Shown: positions 7,123 through 15,952 of the stretch, one piece after another
How positions within the stretch are numbered: position 1 is the first letter of the stretch
Layout: the number at the start of each line of letters is the position of its first letter
NCBI RefSeq assembly: GCF_020985305.1
Contig: NZ_CP087588.1
Coordinates: 1,054,001-1,118,000 of the forward strand
Direction of reading: 5' to 3'
Length of the DNA stretch: 64,000 nucleotides
Source of the DNA: Croceicoccus sp. Ery15
GTDB taxonomy: Bacteria; Pseudomonadota; Alphaproteobacteria; Sphingomonadales; Sphingomonadaceae
The notes under the pieces: model-generated
What the model was told of the DNA's origin: nothing
Database searches by the model: none
What the model saw: only the letters and a program-made list of their open reading frames with translations
Translations under genes and position numbers: made by a program

Positions 7123-7929
7123 ATGTCTTTCTATACTTCGCTCAGCGGCCTGAAGAATGCCCAGACGGGCCTGAACGTCACGGCCCATAATATCGCCAAT
7201 GCCGAAACCAGCGGCTTCAAGAAATCGACGGCCAATTTCGCCGATCTGGTGGCCGGTTCGGCCAATGCCGATCCGCGCATGCTGATCGGGATCGGCTCGT
7301 CGGTGGATTCGATCACCCAGAACTTCGACGTGGGCCCGATCGAGCAGACGGGCGCTTCGCTCGATCTGGCGATCACGGGCGACGGGTTCTTTTCGACCGT
7401 GTCGCTGGCCGACGGCAAGACGCTTTATACCCGCAATGGCGGCTTTGGCATCGACGAGGCCGGCAATGTGCAGGACGGCGCGGGCAATGTGCTGCAGATA
7501 TTCGCCCCCGGCGCCGATCCCGCGGTGGATGCACCGGTCGGGGCAATGGTCCCGCTGGTCAATGGGGCGGGCAGCGAGTTTGCGGGCATTACCGTCAATT
7601 CCGACGGGTCGATGATCGCATCCTATGCCGATGGCACCAGCACCGCGCTGGGCACGGTGGCGCTGGCCAATTTCACGACCCCGACGGGGCTGCGGCAGGA
7701 AGGGTCGTCGAACTGGTCCTCGACCGGCATTTCGGGTGTCGCCACTTACGGCGCGCCGAATACGGGGCGCAATGGCGGTATCATGTCGGGCGCGATCGAA
7801 CGGTCGAATGTCGATCTGTCGGAAGAGCTGGTCAGCCTGATCACCGCGCAACGCTATTTCCAGGCCAATGCCAAGGCGATCGATACGGCGACGCAGATCA
7901 GCCAGACGATCATCAACCTTCGGACCTGA
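7123..7929 (+). CDS. flgE: Flagellar hook protein FlgE, compact form
   Basis: A 268-residue protein with the hook/rod N-terminus (MSFYTSLSGLKNAQTGLNVT, then AHNIANAETSGFKKS), a middle GDGFF...YTRNGGF motif and the C-terminal helix (ELVSLITAQRYFQANAKAID). FlgE usually has about 400 or more residues because of surface domains; this one keeps the core with little insertion. It is placed after flgD and before flgF, where hook protein is expected. Being a second FlgF-like rod protein is the alternative, but no other hook protein is in the cluster. Confidence 0.87.
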   Translation: MSFYTSLSGLKNAQTGLNVTAHNIANAETSGFKKSTANFADLVAGSANADPRMLIGIGSSVDSITQNFDVGPIEQTGASLDLAITGDGFFSTVSLADGKTLYTRNGGFGIDEAGNVQDGAGNVLQIFAPGADPAVDAPVGAMVPLVNGAGSEFAGITVNSDGSMIASYADGTSTALGTVALANFTTPTGLRQEGSSNWSSTGISGVATYGAPNTGRNGGIMSGAIERSNVDLSEELVSLITAQRYFQANAKAIDTATQISQTIINLRT

Positions 7930-7931
7930 TC

Positions 7932-8672
7932 ATGGACCGGCTGATCTATTCCGCCGTGTCGGGCATGAACGCCAGCATGGTGCGCCAGCGCGCCATCGCC
8001 AGCAATATGGCCAATGCGCAGACCACCGGCTTCAAGGCCGAGATCTTCGATTCCCGTCCCGTGACGCTGGATGGCGGGCCGGTTGAAGTACGCGCCCAGA
8101 ACCGGACAGAGGTTCGCGGCGCCCAAATGGCCGACGGATCGGTCAACGATACGGGCCGACCGCTGGATATCGCGATGCAGGGCGACATCCTGCTGGCGGT
8201 GCAGGCGCTGGACGGGACGGAAGCCTATACGCGGCGCGGCGATCTGTCGGTCTCGCCCACGGGCGTGCTGCAGACGGGCGACGGACTTCCGGTGATCGGC
8301 GATGCCGGGCCGGTGACCGTCCCCTTGGGCGGCGACATCGCGATTGCACCCGATGGCGCGATCCTGCTGACCGACCCCGCCGTGCCGGAGGCTGCGCCCG
8401 AACAGATTGGCCGCCTGAAACTGGCCAGTGCCACCGGCAGCGATCTGGTGAAAGGGCTGGACGGTCAGTTCCGCGTCAGAGGGGGCGGTATTCTGCCAGC
8501 CGATCTGGACGCCAAGGTCGTCACCGGCGCGCTGGAAGGATCGAATGTCGTTCCCTCCGAAGTGCTGGTCGACATGATCGAAGCCCAGCGCCTGTTCGAT
8601 ATCCGCACCAATGTCGTCTCTACCGCCCGCGATCTCGACGAGAGCGCGGCCCGCCTCATGCGGCTTAGCTAA
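7932..8672 (+). CDS. flgF: Flagellar basal-body rod protein FlgF
   Basis: A 246-residue protein of usual FlgF size. It starts MDRLIYSAVSGMNASMVRQR, then AIASNMANAQTTGFKAEIF; it has GRPLDIAMQGDILLAVQ in the middle and VLVDMIEAQRLFDIRTNVV at the C-terminal helix. It forms part of the proximal rod. It follows flgE by 2 nt and precedes flgG by 12 nt. Confidence 0.94.
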   Translation: MDRLIYSAVSGMNASMVRQRAIASNMANAQTTGFKAEIFDSRPVTLDGGPVEVRAQNRTEVRGAQMADGSVNDTGRPLDIAMQGDILLAVQALDGTEAYTRRGDLSVSPTGVLQTGDGLPVIGDAGPVTVPLGGDIAIAPDGAILLTDPAVPEAAPEQIGRLKLASATGSDLVKGLDGQFRVRGGGILPADLDAKVVTGALEGSNVVPSEVLVDMIEAQRLFDIRTNVVSTARDLDESAARLMRLS

Positions 8673-8684
8673 AGGAGAATTTCC

Positions 8685-9473
8685 ATGCCCAGCTCGGCAC
8701 TTCACGTCGCCCGCACGGGGCTTGAGGCGCAGGATGCGCGCATGCGCGTCATCGCCAACAACCTCGCCAATGTCGCCACCACCGGCTTTAAACGCGACCG
8801 CGCCAATTTTTCGACCCTTGCCTATCAGGCCGCGCGGGTGGCGGGGCAGCAAAGCAGCAACCAGACCGAATATGCCGAGGGGCTGAACCTTGGCACCGGC
8901 GTTCAGGTCCAGTCGACCAGCCGGATCGTCACCCAAGGCACGCTGAACGCGACAGGCAATGCGCTCGACCTCGCTCTCGATGGCGACGGCCATTTCCAGG
9001 TGGAGATGCCAGGCGGCCAGATGGGCTATACGCGCGCGGGCAATTTCACCCGCTCGTCCGAAGGGCTGCTGGTCACTTCGCAGGGTTACCCCGTGCAGCC
9101 GCAGATCACTATTCCCGAAGGAATGACATCGCTGACCATCGGCGACGACGGCATCGTGTCGGCCATGGTGGCGGGCGATGGCGATCCGGTCGAACTGGGA
9201 CAGCTGACCATCGCCAGCTTTGCCAATCCGGGCGGATTGCGCCCTGTCGCGGGCAATTATCTGGAAGAAACCGCGGGCAGCGGCCCCGCCCTTCTGGGCA
9301 TCGCGGGCGAGGAAGGGCGCGGCCATGTGCAACAGGGCATGCTGGAAGGCAGCAATGTCAATGTCGTTCAGGAACTGGTCGACATGATCGAAACGCAGCG
9401 CGCTTACGAGATCAATTCCAAGATGATCTCCTCGGTCGACGAGATGCTGCAGAACGCGAACCAGACGCTGTGA
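8685..9473 (+). CDS. flgG: Flagellar distal rod protein FlgG
   Basis: A 262-residue protein matching FlgG closely in length and motifs: SALHVARTGLEAQDARMRVI, NNLANVATTGFKRDRANF, GNALDLALDGDGHFQVEMPG and VQELVDMIETQRAYEINSKM. FlgG builds the distal rod through the P and L rings. AAGGAGA precedes the ATG. The last 4 nt overlap the flgH start. Confidence 0.97.
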   Translation: MPSSALHVARTGLEAQDARMRVIANNLANVATTGFKRDRANFSTLAYQAARVAGQQSSNQTEYAEGLNLGTGVQVQSTSRIVTQGTLNATGNALDLALDGDGHFQVEMPGGQMGYTRAGNFTRSSEGLLVTSQGYPVQPQITIPEGMTSLTIGDDGIVSAMVAGDGDPVELGQLTIASFANPGGLRPVAGNYLEETAGSGPALLGIAGEEGRGHVQQGMLEGSNVNVVQELVDMIETQRAYEINSKMISSVDEMLQNANQTL

Positions 9474-10129
9474 CCATGCGCCCGCTCGTTCTTGTCGCCC
9501 TTCTTGCCTGCGCATCGACCGCGCAGGCACAGGATGCCGGATACGAACCGGCCCCTGCTGCGCCAACCTATATGCCATCGGTGCCCCCTGCCCCGACCGG
9601 CGGAATATTCCAGCCGTCGTCGGGCTATACCGGCCTGTATGAAGGGACCCGCGCACATCGGGTTGGCGACCTTGTCACCATATTGCTGGTCGAGAGCACG
9701 GTCACGTCGAAATCGGTGCGTTCAAAGAACGACCGCAGCGGCAGCCTCTCCTTTGTCCCGCCGTTGACCGGTCCCTTCGCCTTTCTCGACCCGTCGGACC
9801 TTAAAGCTTCGGGCGCGGGGTCGTTTTCGGGAAGCGGAAGCGCGGGGCAGAACAGCTCGCTCGCCACGGCGCTGGCCGTGACCATCGTCGAAGTGCGGCC
9901 GAACGGAACCGCACTGGTGCAAGGGGAAAAGAACATGTTGCTCAGCCAGGGGGATGAATGGGTGCGTTTTCGCGGCATCATCCGCCTTGCCGATGTGGAC
10001 GCGGAAAACACGGTGATGTCGAGCCGCGTGGCCGATGCCGCCATCGAATATTCAGGCAAGGGCGACCTTCAGCGGGCAAGCCGCCCGGGATGGCTGTCGC
10101 GCTTCTTCTCGATCATCAGCCCATTCTGA
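9470..10129 (+). CDS. flgH: Flagellar L-ring lipoprotein FlgH
   Basis: A 219-residue protein with a lipoprotein signal peptide (RPLVLVALLAC, lipobox LLAC), a Pro-rich linker and the FlgH core (GTRAHRVGDLVTILLVEST...). The C-terminal part (VRFRGIIRLADVDAENTVMS) carries the conserved strand region. FlgH forms the outer-membrane L ring. The GTG at 9470 gives a 4-nt overlap with flgG; an ATG two codons later is equally possible. Confidence 0.95.
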   Translation: MTMRPLVLVALLACASTAQAQDAGYEPAPAAPTYMPSVPPAPTGGIFQPSSGYTGLYEGTRAHRVGDLVTILLVESTVTSKSVRSKNDRSGSLSFVPPLTGPFAFLDPSDLKASGAGSFSGSGSAGQNSSLATALAVTIVEVRPNGTALVQGEKNMLLSQGDEWVRFRGIIRLADVDAENTVMSSRVADAAIEYSGKGDLQRASRPGWLSRFFSIISPF

Positions 10130-10142
10130 CGGAGCCGGAACG

Positions 10143-11240
10143 ATGCGCCGTTTTATCCTTATCCTTGCAGCCCTGTGCACGGCCGTGTTGCCCGCGACGG
10201 CCCATGCCGAACGGGTGCGCGACCTTGGCCAGTTTCAGGGCGTCAGGTCGAACCAGCTGACCGGATATGGCATCGTCGTCGGGCTTCCCGGCACGGGCGA
10301 CGACAATCTGGAATATGTGACACTGGCGATGAAGGGCGTGTCGGGCCGCATGGGCCTGCAATTGCCCGCGGGGGTTCAGCCTTCGCTGAAGAACGCCGCC
10401 GCCGTTATCGTCACTGCCGATCTGCCTGCCTTTGCCAAACCCGGCCAGCGTATCGACGTGACCGTTTCGACAATGGGCAAGGCCAAGTCGCTGCGTGGCG
10501 GCGCGCTGATCCTGACCCCGCTTTATGGTGCGGACGGGCAGATTTACGCCATGGCGCAGGGCAATCTGGCCGTGGGCGGTCTGGGCGTATCCGCTGCCGA
10601 CGGGTCGAAACTGACCGTCAACGTGCCGACTGTCGGGCGCATCGCCGATGGCGGCAGCGTGGAACGCGCGGTCGACACGGGTTTCGATAGCGGAGAGGTG
10701 CTGCGCTATAATCTGTTCAACGCCGATTTCCTGACGGCAAGCCGCGTGCGCGATGCGATCAACCGCATGCTGCCCGGTACGGCGAGCATAGAGGACGGGG
10801 TGACATTGGCGCTGCGCCTGCCCGCCGGGTCGGACCGCCGAGCCAGCCTGATGGCGGCGATCGAAATGCTGGAAATCGCGCCCGCCGAAACACCTGCCAA
10901 GGTGATCGTCAACTCGCGCACCGGCACGGTCGTAATCAACAGCGCGGTGCGCCTGTCGCCCGCCGCGATCAGCCACGGCACGCTGACGGTGCGCATCGAC
11001 GAGAACCCGATGATCGTCCAGCCCGCCCCCTTCAGCCGCGGACAGACCGCGCAAGAGGAAAGCTCCGACATCTCCGTCACCGAAAGCGGCGGACAGGTCG
11101 CGCTGTTCCAGCCCGGTGCCTCGCTGTCGGAAATCGTCGATGCGCTGAACCTGCTGGGTGTGGGCGCATCCGATCTGGTCGCCATTCTGGAAGCGTTGAA
11201 ACAGGCGGGCGCGCTGAAAGCCGAAATGGTGATCCTGTGA
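10143..11240 (+). CDS. flgI: Flagellar P-ring protein FlgI
   Basis: A 365-residue protein, typical for FlgI, with a signal peptide ending near ATAHA and the family hallmarks ERVRDLGQFQGVRSNQLTGY, GLPGTGDDN and KNAAAVIVTADLPAFAKPGQ. FlgI forms the periplasmic P ring with help from FlgA. The ATG at 10143 is chosen because it starts the signal peptide; the frame is open upstream through the flgH end. Confidence 0.97.
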   Translation: MRRFILILAALCTAVLPATAHAERVRDLGQFQGVRSNQLTGYGIVVGLPGTGDDNLEYVTLAMKGVSGRMGLQLPAGVQPSLKNAAAVIVTADLPAFAKPGQRIDVTVSTMGKAKSLRGGALILTPLYGADGQIYAMAQGNLAVGGLGVSAADGSKLTVNVPTVGRIADGGSVERAVDTGFDSGEVLRYNLFNADFLTASRVRDAINRMLPGTASIEDGVTLALRLPAGSDRRASLMAAIEMLEIAPAETPAKVIVNSRTGTVVINSAVRLSPAAISHGTLTVRIDENPMIVQPAPFSRGQTAQEESSDISVTESGGQVALFQPGASLSEIVDALNLLGVGASDLVAILEALKQAGALKAEMVIL

Positions 11241-11533
11241 GCATGGCAATCGGCACCGCTGCCGACGCAGCTTCATCCGCGAAAGAGCGGTCGCAATTGG
11301 CCGGCGCCGCGCAGGATTTCGAGGCGATCTTCCTGCGCCAGATGTTGTCGGCCGCGCGCGACAGCGCGATCCGCAGCGATCTGTTCGGATCGAACGGATC
11401 GGACACATTCCGCCAGATGCGCGACGAGGCATTTGCCGACATCGCATCGCAGCAAGGCCTGCTGGGGCTGGCCGCCATGATCGAGGCGCAGGTGGCCAGT
11501 GCCGATCCCCAAACCCCGGATTCCAAGGAGTAG
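11237..11533 (+). CDS. flgJ: Rod-cap protein FlgJ, rod-binding domain only
   Basis: A 98-residue protein with the FlgJ N-terminal motif (QDFEAIFLRQMLSAARDSAI, then FRQMRDEAFADIASQQGLLGLA). It caps the rod during assembly. It lacks the muramidase half found in enterobacterial FlgJ; that activity is probably supplied by the transglycosylase at 2438. The GTG at 11237 overlaps flgI by 4 nt; an ATG follows two codons later. Confidence 0.92.
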   Translation: MSMAIGTAADAASSAKERSQLAGAAQDFEAIFLRQMLSAARDSAIRSDLFGSNGSDTFRQMRDEAFADIASQQGLLGLAAMIEAQVASADPQTPDSKE

Positions 11534-11539
11534 GCCGCA

Positions 11540-12877
11540 ATGGCATCCGATCTCATCTCGATTGCGCAAAGCGGCGCGCGCACCGCGCGGCAGGCGCTGG
11601 ATGTAACCGCCAGCAATATCGCCAATGCCTCCTCTCAGGGGTATGTCCGCCGCACCGTCCAGCTGAACGAGGTGGTGGCATCTGGCGAGCTGTCGGCAGT
11701 CGGCAATCTGTCCCTGTCGGGCGTGCGGCTGAATGCGGTGATCCGCAATGCCGATGCGTTCCGCCAGTCCGAAGTGCGCCGCACCGGATCGGACCTTGCC
11801 CGCGCCGATGCGGAACTGTCGGGCCTGTCCAATATCGAAAGCGCGCTGGAACAGAGCGGCCTGTATGACGCGCTGGTCGATTTCGAAGCCGCGCTGAACC
11901 AGCTGGCGAGCGATCCGGTCGACCGGTCGCTGCGCGCTGCCGCGCTGGAAGCGGCGCGCGGTATGGCATCGACGTTCAACCTTGCCAATGCGGCGCTGGC
12001 GGCAGCAGGTGACGGCGTGACATTCGAAGCCGGTGCCGATGTGGCGCAGGCCAATCTGCTGACCGGCGAGCTTGCCGTGCTGAACACCAAGCTGGCGCGC
12101 AGTGCCGCGGGTTCCTCGGATCAGGCGGCCTTGCTGGACCGGCGCGATTATCTGCTGGGCGAATTATCGGGCAAAATCGGCATCCATGCCGAAATCGCAC
12201 CCGACCAGACGGTCACGATCCGCGCCGGCGATGCGAGCGGGCCGCTGATGCTGGATGGCAGCACAGCGACCTCGTTGTCGCTTACAAGCGCGGCGGACGG
12301 AACATTGTCGTTCGACCTTGGCGGCAGCGCGGTGGTGCCCGCCGCCGGATCGCTGGCAGGCCATGCTCAGGCGCTGGACGAACTGGCCGATGTACGGCTG
12401 CGGCTGGATACGCTGGCGATGGATGTCGTCACTGCCGCCAATATTGCGCAGTCTGCCGGTGCCGCGCTGGACGGCAGCGCCGCGCCCGCCATGTTCACCG
12501 GTACCGGTGCGGGCGATATGGCGCTGGTCATCTCCGACGGCTCGCTTATTGCCACCGCCCCCGCCGGATCGCCCGCGAACAGCAGCGACGGCAGCAATCT
12601 GGCCGCCCTGTCCGCGGCATTGACCGGCAGCGGCGTCGCATCGGGGCTGAACGGCCTGTTGTTCGACGTGTCCGCCATGGTGAACGGGAAGACCGTCACG
12701 CGCGACACGCTGGCCGCGATTGCGGACAACGCCAATATCGCCCTGCAGGCGCAGGCGGGCGTCGATCTGGACGAAGAGGCGGTCAACCTCGTCCGGTTCC
12801 AGCAGGCGTTTCAGGCATCGGGCCGCGTCATGCAGGTCGCCAGCGATATTTTCGACACCATCCTCGGCATCAGGTGA
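11540..12877 (+). CDS. flgK: Hook-filament junction protein FlgK
   Basis: A 445-residue protein with the FlgK N-terminus (DLISIAQSGARTARQALDVT, then ASNIANASSQGYVRRTV) and C-terminus (DEEAVNLVRFQQAFQASGRV). Between them is a low-complexity Ala/Gly/Ser-rich stretch. FlgK is the first junction protein between hook and filament and a substrate of the FlgN chaperone. It is shorter than enterobacterial FlgK (about 547), in keeping with the compact hook here. Confidence 0.95.
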   Translation: MASDLISIAQSGARTARQALDVTASNIANASSQGYVRRTVQLNEVVASGELSAVGNLSLSGVRLNAVIRNADAFRQSEVRRTGSDLARADAELSGLSNIESALEQSGLYDALVDFEAALNQLASDPVDRSLRAAALEAARGMASTFNLANAALAAAGDGVTFEAGADVAQANLLTGELAVLNTKLARSAAGSSDQAALLDRRDYLLGELSGKIGIHAEIAPDQTVTIRAGDASGPLMLDGSTATSLSLTSAADGTLSFDLGGSAVVPAAGSLAGHAQALDELADVRLRLDTLAMDVVTAANIAQSAGAALDGSAAPAMFTGTGAGDMALVISDGSLIATAPAGSPANSSDGSNLAALSAALTGSGVASGLNGLLFDVSAMVNGKTVTRDTLAAIADNANIALQAQAGVDLDEEAVNLVRFQQAFQASGRVMQVASDIFDTILGIR

Positions 12878-12885
12878 GGCACGCG

Positions 12886-13806
12886 ATGAGCATTTACGGA
12901 ACCGGCACAACGGCATTCTACGCCAAATCGCGCGTGGATATGACGGCGCTTCGCAAACAGGCCGAAAAAATGCAGGGCCAGCTGTCCACCGGCGAAAGGC
13001 TGGAGCGGGCATCCGACGATCCCGTCGCGGCCGCGCGGCTGCGCACATTGTCGCGCGCAGATCGGTTGGCAGAGGTTGACCAGTCGAACACCAACCGCGC
13101 GGCAGGCGATCTGGGACTGGCCGATGCGGCGCTGACGTCGATGGCCAATCTGGTCACGCGGGCGCGCGATCTGGCGATCCAGGCGGGGTCGGAAACGCTG
13201 AACGATACGCAGCGCGCCGCCATCGGAATCGAGATCGAGGAAATCCATACGCAGCTGGTCGCGCTGGCCAATGCGCGCGACACGGGCGGGCATGCGCTGT
13301 TCGGCGGGGCGGCGACCGGCGATGCCTATGAAATCGACGGCACCGGCTATGCGGCCTATCTGGGCACGGCGGCATCGGGCGAAATCGATCTGGGCGACGG
13401 TCAGACCGTGATCCGGTCGATCACCGGCCCGGCCATTTTCGGCATCGATGTCGATGGCACGCCTGCCAATCTCCTCAACATCGTCAAGGATCTGTCGCTG
13501 GCGCTGGCGGGCGGCGCGGCCGACACGGCGCAGGCCGCGCGCGACGCGCTGGGCGGATTGACGGCAGGCATCGACAATATCGCCACCAACCAGACCGTGC
13601 TGGGCGCGCGTCTGGTGTGGCTGGATTTCGTGGCCGAGCGCCAGACCGATCTGGGCGTCATGCGCGCCGCGGAGGAAGCCGATACCGGCGGGGTCGACAT
13701 CGCCGACACCATGATCCGCCTGCAGGAAGCCATGACCGTTCTGGAAGCCAGCCAGGCCGGTTTCACACGCCTCTCGGGCATGAGCCTGTTCGACCACATC
13801 GGTTGA
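12886..13806 (+). CDS. flgL: Hook-filament junction protein FlgL
   Basis: A 306-residue flagellin-like protein. Its N-terminus (KQAEKMQGQLSTGERLERAS, then DDPVAAARL) and C-terminus (DTMIRLQEAMTVLEASQAGF) match FlgL. It is the second junction protein. The start at 12886 is chosen because MSIYGTGTTAFY aligns with the family and AGGTGAGGC lies upstream; a GTG at 12874 would overlap flgK by 4 nt. It ends the flg run before motA. Confidence 0.92.
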   Translation: MSIYGTGTTAFYAKSRVDMTALRKQAEKMQGQLSTGERLERASDDPVAAARLRTLSRADRLAEVDQSNTNRAAGDLGLADAALTSMANLVTRARDLAIQAGSETLNDTQRAAIGIEIEEIHTQLVALANARDTGGHALFGGAATGDAYEIDGTGYAAYLGTAASGEIDLGDGQTVIRSITGPAIFGIDVDGTPANLLNIVKDLSLALAGGAADTAQAARDALGGLTAGIDNIATNQTVLGARLVWLDFVAERQTDLGVMRAAEEADTGGVDIADTMIRLQEAMTVLEASQAGFTRLSGMSLFDHIG

Positions 13807-13837
13807 AGTTTTCAACGCAAGTCACGGAAAAACAGTC

Positions 13838-14701
13838 ATGTTCTCAGCCATCGGTATCGTCATCCTGCTGGTTATGGTGTTTGGCGGCTTCGCCCTGACC
13901 GGCGGCGCATTGGGCCCCGTCATGCATGCCGTTCCGCACGAAATGCTGATCATCGGCGGCGCAGCGCTGGGCGCGGTGGTCGCCGGCAATTCGATGCACG
14001 AGCTGAAAGCAATCGGTGCCGCACTGGGCAAGGTGTTCAAGGGTCCGAAGCATTCCAGGCAGGACCACATGGACGCCATCGTGCTGAGCAGCCGTCTGAT
14101 GAAGATGCTGAAGAACGAAGGGCCCGTCGCGGTCGAGGCGCATGTTCAGGACCCCTCTAATTCGGCCATTTTCAACGAGTTTCCTGCCATTCTTTCCAAC
14201 AAGCCTTTAACCGACCTGCTCTGCGATGCGATCAGCCTGCAGGTCGTATCGTCGGGCACTCTGGAGCCGCATGCGGTGGAGGAGGTCATGGATAATGCCA
14301 TGAAGACGCATTTCCACGGATTGCACGAACCGCAGCACGCCTTGCAGAACCTTGCCGATGCGCTGCCCGCGCTAGGTATCGTGGCGGCCGTGCTGGGCGT
14401 CGTGAAGACAATGGGCTCGATCGACGAACCGCCATCGGTGCTGGGGGGTATGATCGGTTCCGCTCTGGTCGGCACGTTTCTGGGCGTCCTGCTCGCCTAT
14501 GGCATCGTCGGGCCGCTGGCGGGCCGGCTGAAGCAGATCAACGAGCAGGACGAGCAGATCTTCCACGCCGTCAAGCAGGTAATCATCGCCAGCCTGCACG
14601 GTTGGCCGCAGCCTTTGGTAGTGGAAAGCGCGCGGTCGGGTCTGGGCCATGGATTCCGGCCCGGCATGAACGAAATGCTCGACGCGATGCGGGGCAAGTA
14701 A
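13838..14701 (+). CDS. motA: Flagellar stator protein MotA
   Basis: A 287-residue protein of normal MotA length. The first helix is FSAIGIVILLVMVFGGFALT; AALGAVVAGNSMHELKAIGA follows. The functional helix pair carries ADALPALGIVAAVLGVVKTM and GGMIGSALVGTFLGVLLAYG, the Pro and channel-facing residues of MotA. It forms the proton channel with MotB, encoded 3 nt downstream. This is the canonical stator pair, in contrast to the shorter pair at 4783-5861. Confidence 0.95.
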   Translation: MFSAIGIVILLVMVFGGFALTGGALGPVMHAVPHEMLIIGGAALGAVVAGNSMHELKAIGAALGKVFKGPKHSRQDHMDAIVLSSRLMKMLKNEGPVAVEAHVQDPSNSAIFNEFPAILSNKPLTDLLCDAISLQVVSSGTLEPHAVEEVMDNAMKTHFHGLHEPQHALQNLADALPALGIVAAVLGVVKTMGSIDEPPSVLGGMIGSALVGTFLGVLLAYGIVGPLAGRLKQINEQDEQIFHAVKQVIIASLHGWPQPLVVESARSGLGHGFRPGMNEMLDAMRGK

Positions 14702-14704
14702 GCC

Positions 14705-15562
14705 ATGGCCAGCACCCCCGCCCCCTCCGACGCCGGTTTCGACGCCGGTTTCGACGCCGGTTTCAACGGGCGCAACAGCCGGCCCGTCATTGTCAAAAAG
14801 GTCACCATCGTCGCGGGCGGCCATCACGGCGGGGCGTGGAAAGTGGCCTATGCCGATTTCGTGACCGCCATGATGGCGTTCTTCCTGCTGCTCTGGCTGC
14901 TCAACGCCACGACCGAGGAGCAGAAGCAGGGGCTGGCCGATTATTTCGCCCCTACCCTTGTCCAGATGCGTGAAAACAGCGCGGGCAGCAACGGCTTGCT
15001 GGGCGGCCGGTCGCTGTCGAAAGTGACCAGCGAGGTGAATGGCAAGTCGGAAAAGGAGCAGCTTGCAATCACCCCTCCCCTTGGCGGCAGTGACAATCCG
15101 CGCCGGTCGGAAGAAACCCGCCGCGCCGTCGAAGCCATGCTGCAATCCACCCCACGCCTGCGCCGGCTTGCCGAGCAGGTACGCCTTGTCCGGACGGTCG
15201 AAGGCATTCGTCTGGATCTGGTCGACGATGCCGATTTCTCGATGTTCCATCTGGGCACCACGGTCCTGACCCCTGACGCGCGCACCTTGCTGGGCGCGAT
15301 TGCCGAGGCTGCGGCGGCACAGAACACGCAACTGACCTTGCGCGGCCATACCGATGCCCTGCCATGGCGCGACGGAGTGCCGGGCAATAACTGGTCGCTG
15401 TCCGCCGGCCGCGCAGAAGCGACGCGGCTGGAACTGCTGCGCGGCGGCATCGCCAAAAACCGCTTTGCCCGTATCGAGGGGGTGGCAGACCGCGAACCGC
15501 TGATCGCGGACAATCCCGCCGATCCGCGCAACCGGCGCATTTCGATCACCGTGCTCGATTGA
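14705..15562 (+). CDS. motB: Flagellar stator protein MotB
   Basis: A 285-residue protein with a cytoplasmic tail, one transmembrane helix (WKVAYADFVTAMMAFFLLLW) carrying the proton-accepting Asp of YADF, a plug/linker region and a C-terminal OmpA-like peptidoglycan-binding domain (LTLRGHTDALPWRDG, then NNWSLSAGRAEATRLELLRG, DPRNRRISITVL). The N-terminus has three exact 12-bp repeats (14729-14764) encoding DAGF units, not part of the conserved core. It partners the MotA immediately upstream. Confidence 0.95.
   Translation: MASTPAPSDAGFDAGFDAGFNGRNSRPVIVKKVTIVAGGHHGGAWKVAYADFVTAMMAFFLLLWLLNATTEEQKQGLADYFAPTLVQMRENSAGSNGLLGGRSLSKVTSEVNGKSEKEQLAITPPLGGSDNPRRSEETRRAVEAMLQSTPRLRRLAEQVRLVRTVEGIRLDLVDDADFSMFHLGTTVLTPDARTLLGAIAEAAAAQNTQLTLRGHTDALPWRDGVPGNNWSLSAGRAEATRLELLRGGIAKNRFARIEGVADREPLIADNPADPRNRRISITVLD
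14729..14764 (+). repeat. Three tandem 12-bp repeats in motB
   Basis: GACGCCGGTTTC is repeated exactly three times, in frame, encoding DAGF three times in the cytoplasmic tail of MotB. Such in-frame repeats can change copy number by slippage without breaking the gene. Confidence 0.9.
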
Positions 15563-15578
15563 GCATGCATTCCAAATC

Positions 15579-15875
15579 ATGATCGCAGCGCGCAAACAGG
15601 AACGCGCCAGTGTCGAAGGCGTATGCCGCTATCGCTTTGGTGGCGGAATCGCCGTGCCCGTGCGCATCTCGGATCTGACCGAAGGAGGCTGCAGGATCAG
15701 CTCGATCCCGCGCGCGCTGGCCATTGGCGACCATATTTCGATCAGCATCGACACGCTGGCGCCCCTGTTCGCGACGGTGAAATGGGTGGAAAGCGGGCGT
15801 GCAGCGGGGCTGAAATTCGACAACCCGCTCTACCCTTCCGTTTTCAGCTGGCTGCTGTCGAACATGAAGGCATGA
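15579..15875 (+). CDS. PilZ domain protein
   Basis: A 98-residue single-domain protein. RKQERASVEGVCRYR resembles the RxxxR cyclic-di-GMP motif region and ISDLTEGGCRI resembles the D/NxSxxG motif, with Thr-Glu-Gly-Gly in place of the Ser. PilZ proteins bind cyclic di-GMP and, when near stator genes, may slow the motor like YcgR. It follows motB by 16 nt, probably in the same transcript. Binding is plausible, but the second motif is not perfect. Confidence 0.72.
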   Translation: MIAARKQERASVEGVCRYRFGGGIAVPVRISDLTEGGCRISSIPRALAIGDHISISIDTLAPLFATVKWVESGRAAGLKFDNPLYPSVFSWLLSNMKA

Positions 15876-15952
15876 CATCTGCCTGTATTACACGCATTCT
15901 GTTGATCCGTTTGGATTGACCAAGTAATGATCCGCGCGAGTCCACGATAAGG

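Noticed and set aside
7854..9656. 600-codon open frame on the minus strand across flgE-flgH
   Set aside because: It is antisense to flgE, flgF, flgG and flgH, which have clear family motifs; long antisense frames are common in GC-rich DNA, and its product has no recognisable domain.
14729..14764. The motB 12-bp repeat as a CRISPR or regulatory array
   Set aside because: Repeats are directly abutting, in frame and inside a coding sequence, so they are a protein repeat only.
14372..15595. 407-codon minus-strand frame over motA-motB
   Set aside because: Antisense to motA and motB, both certain genes.
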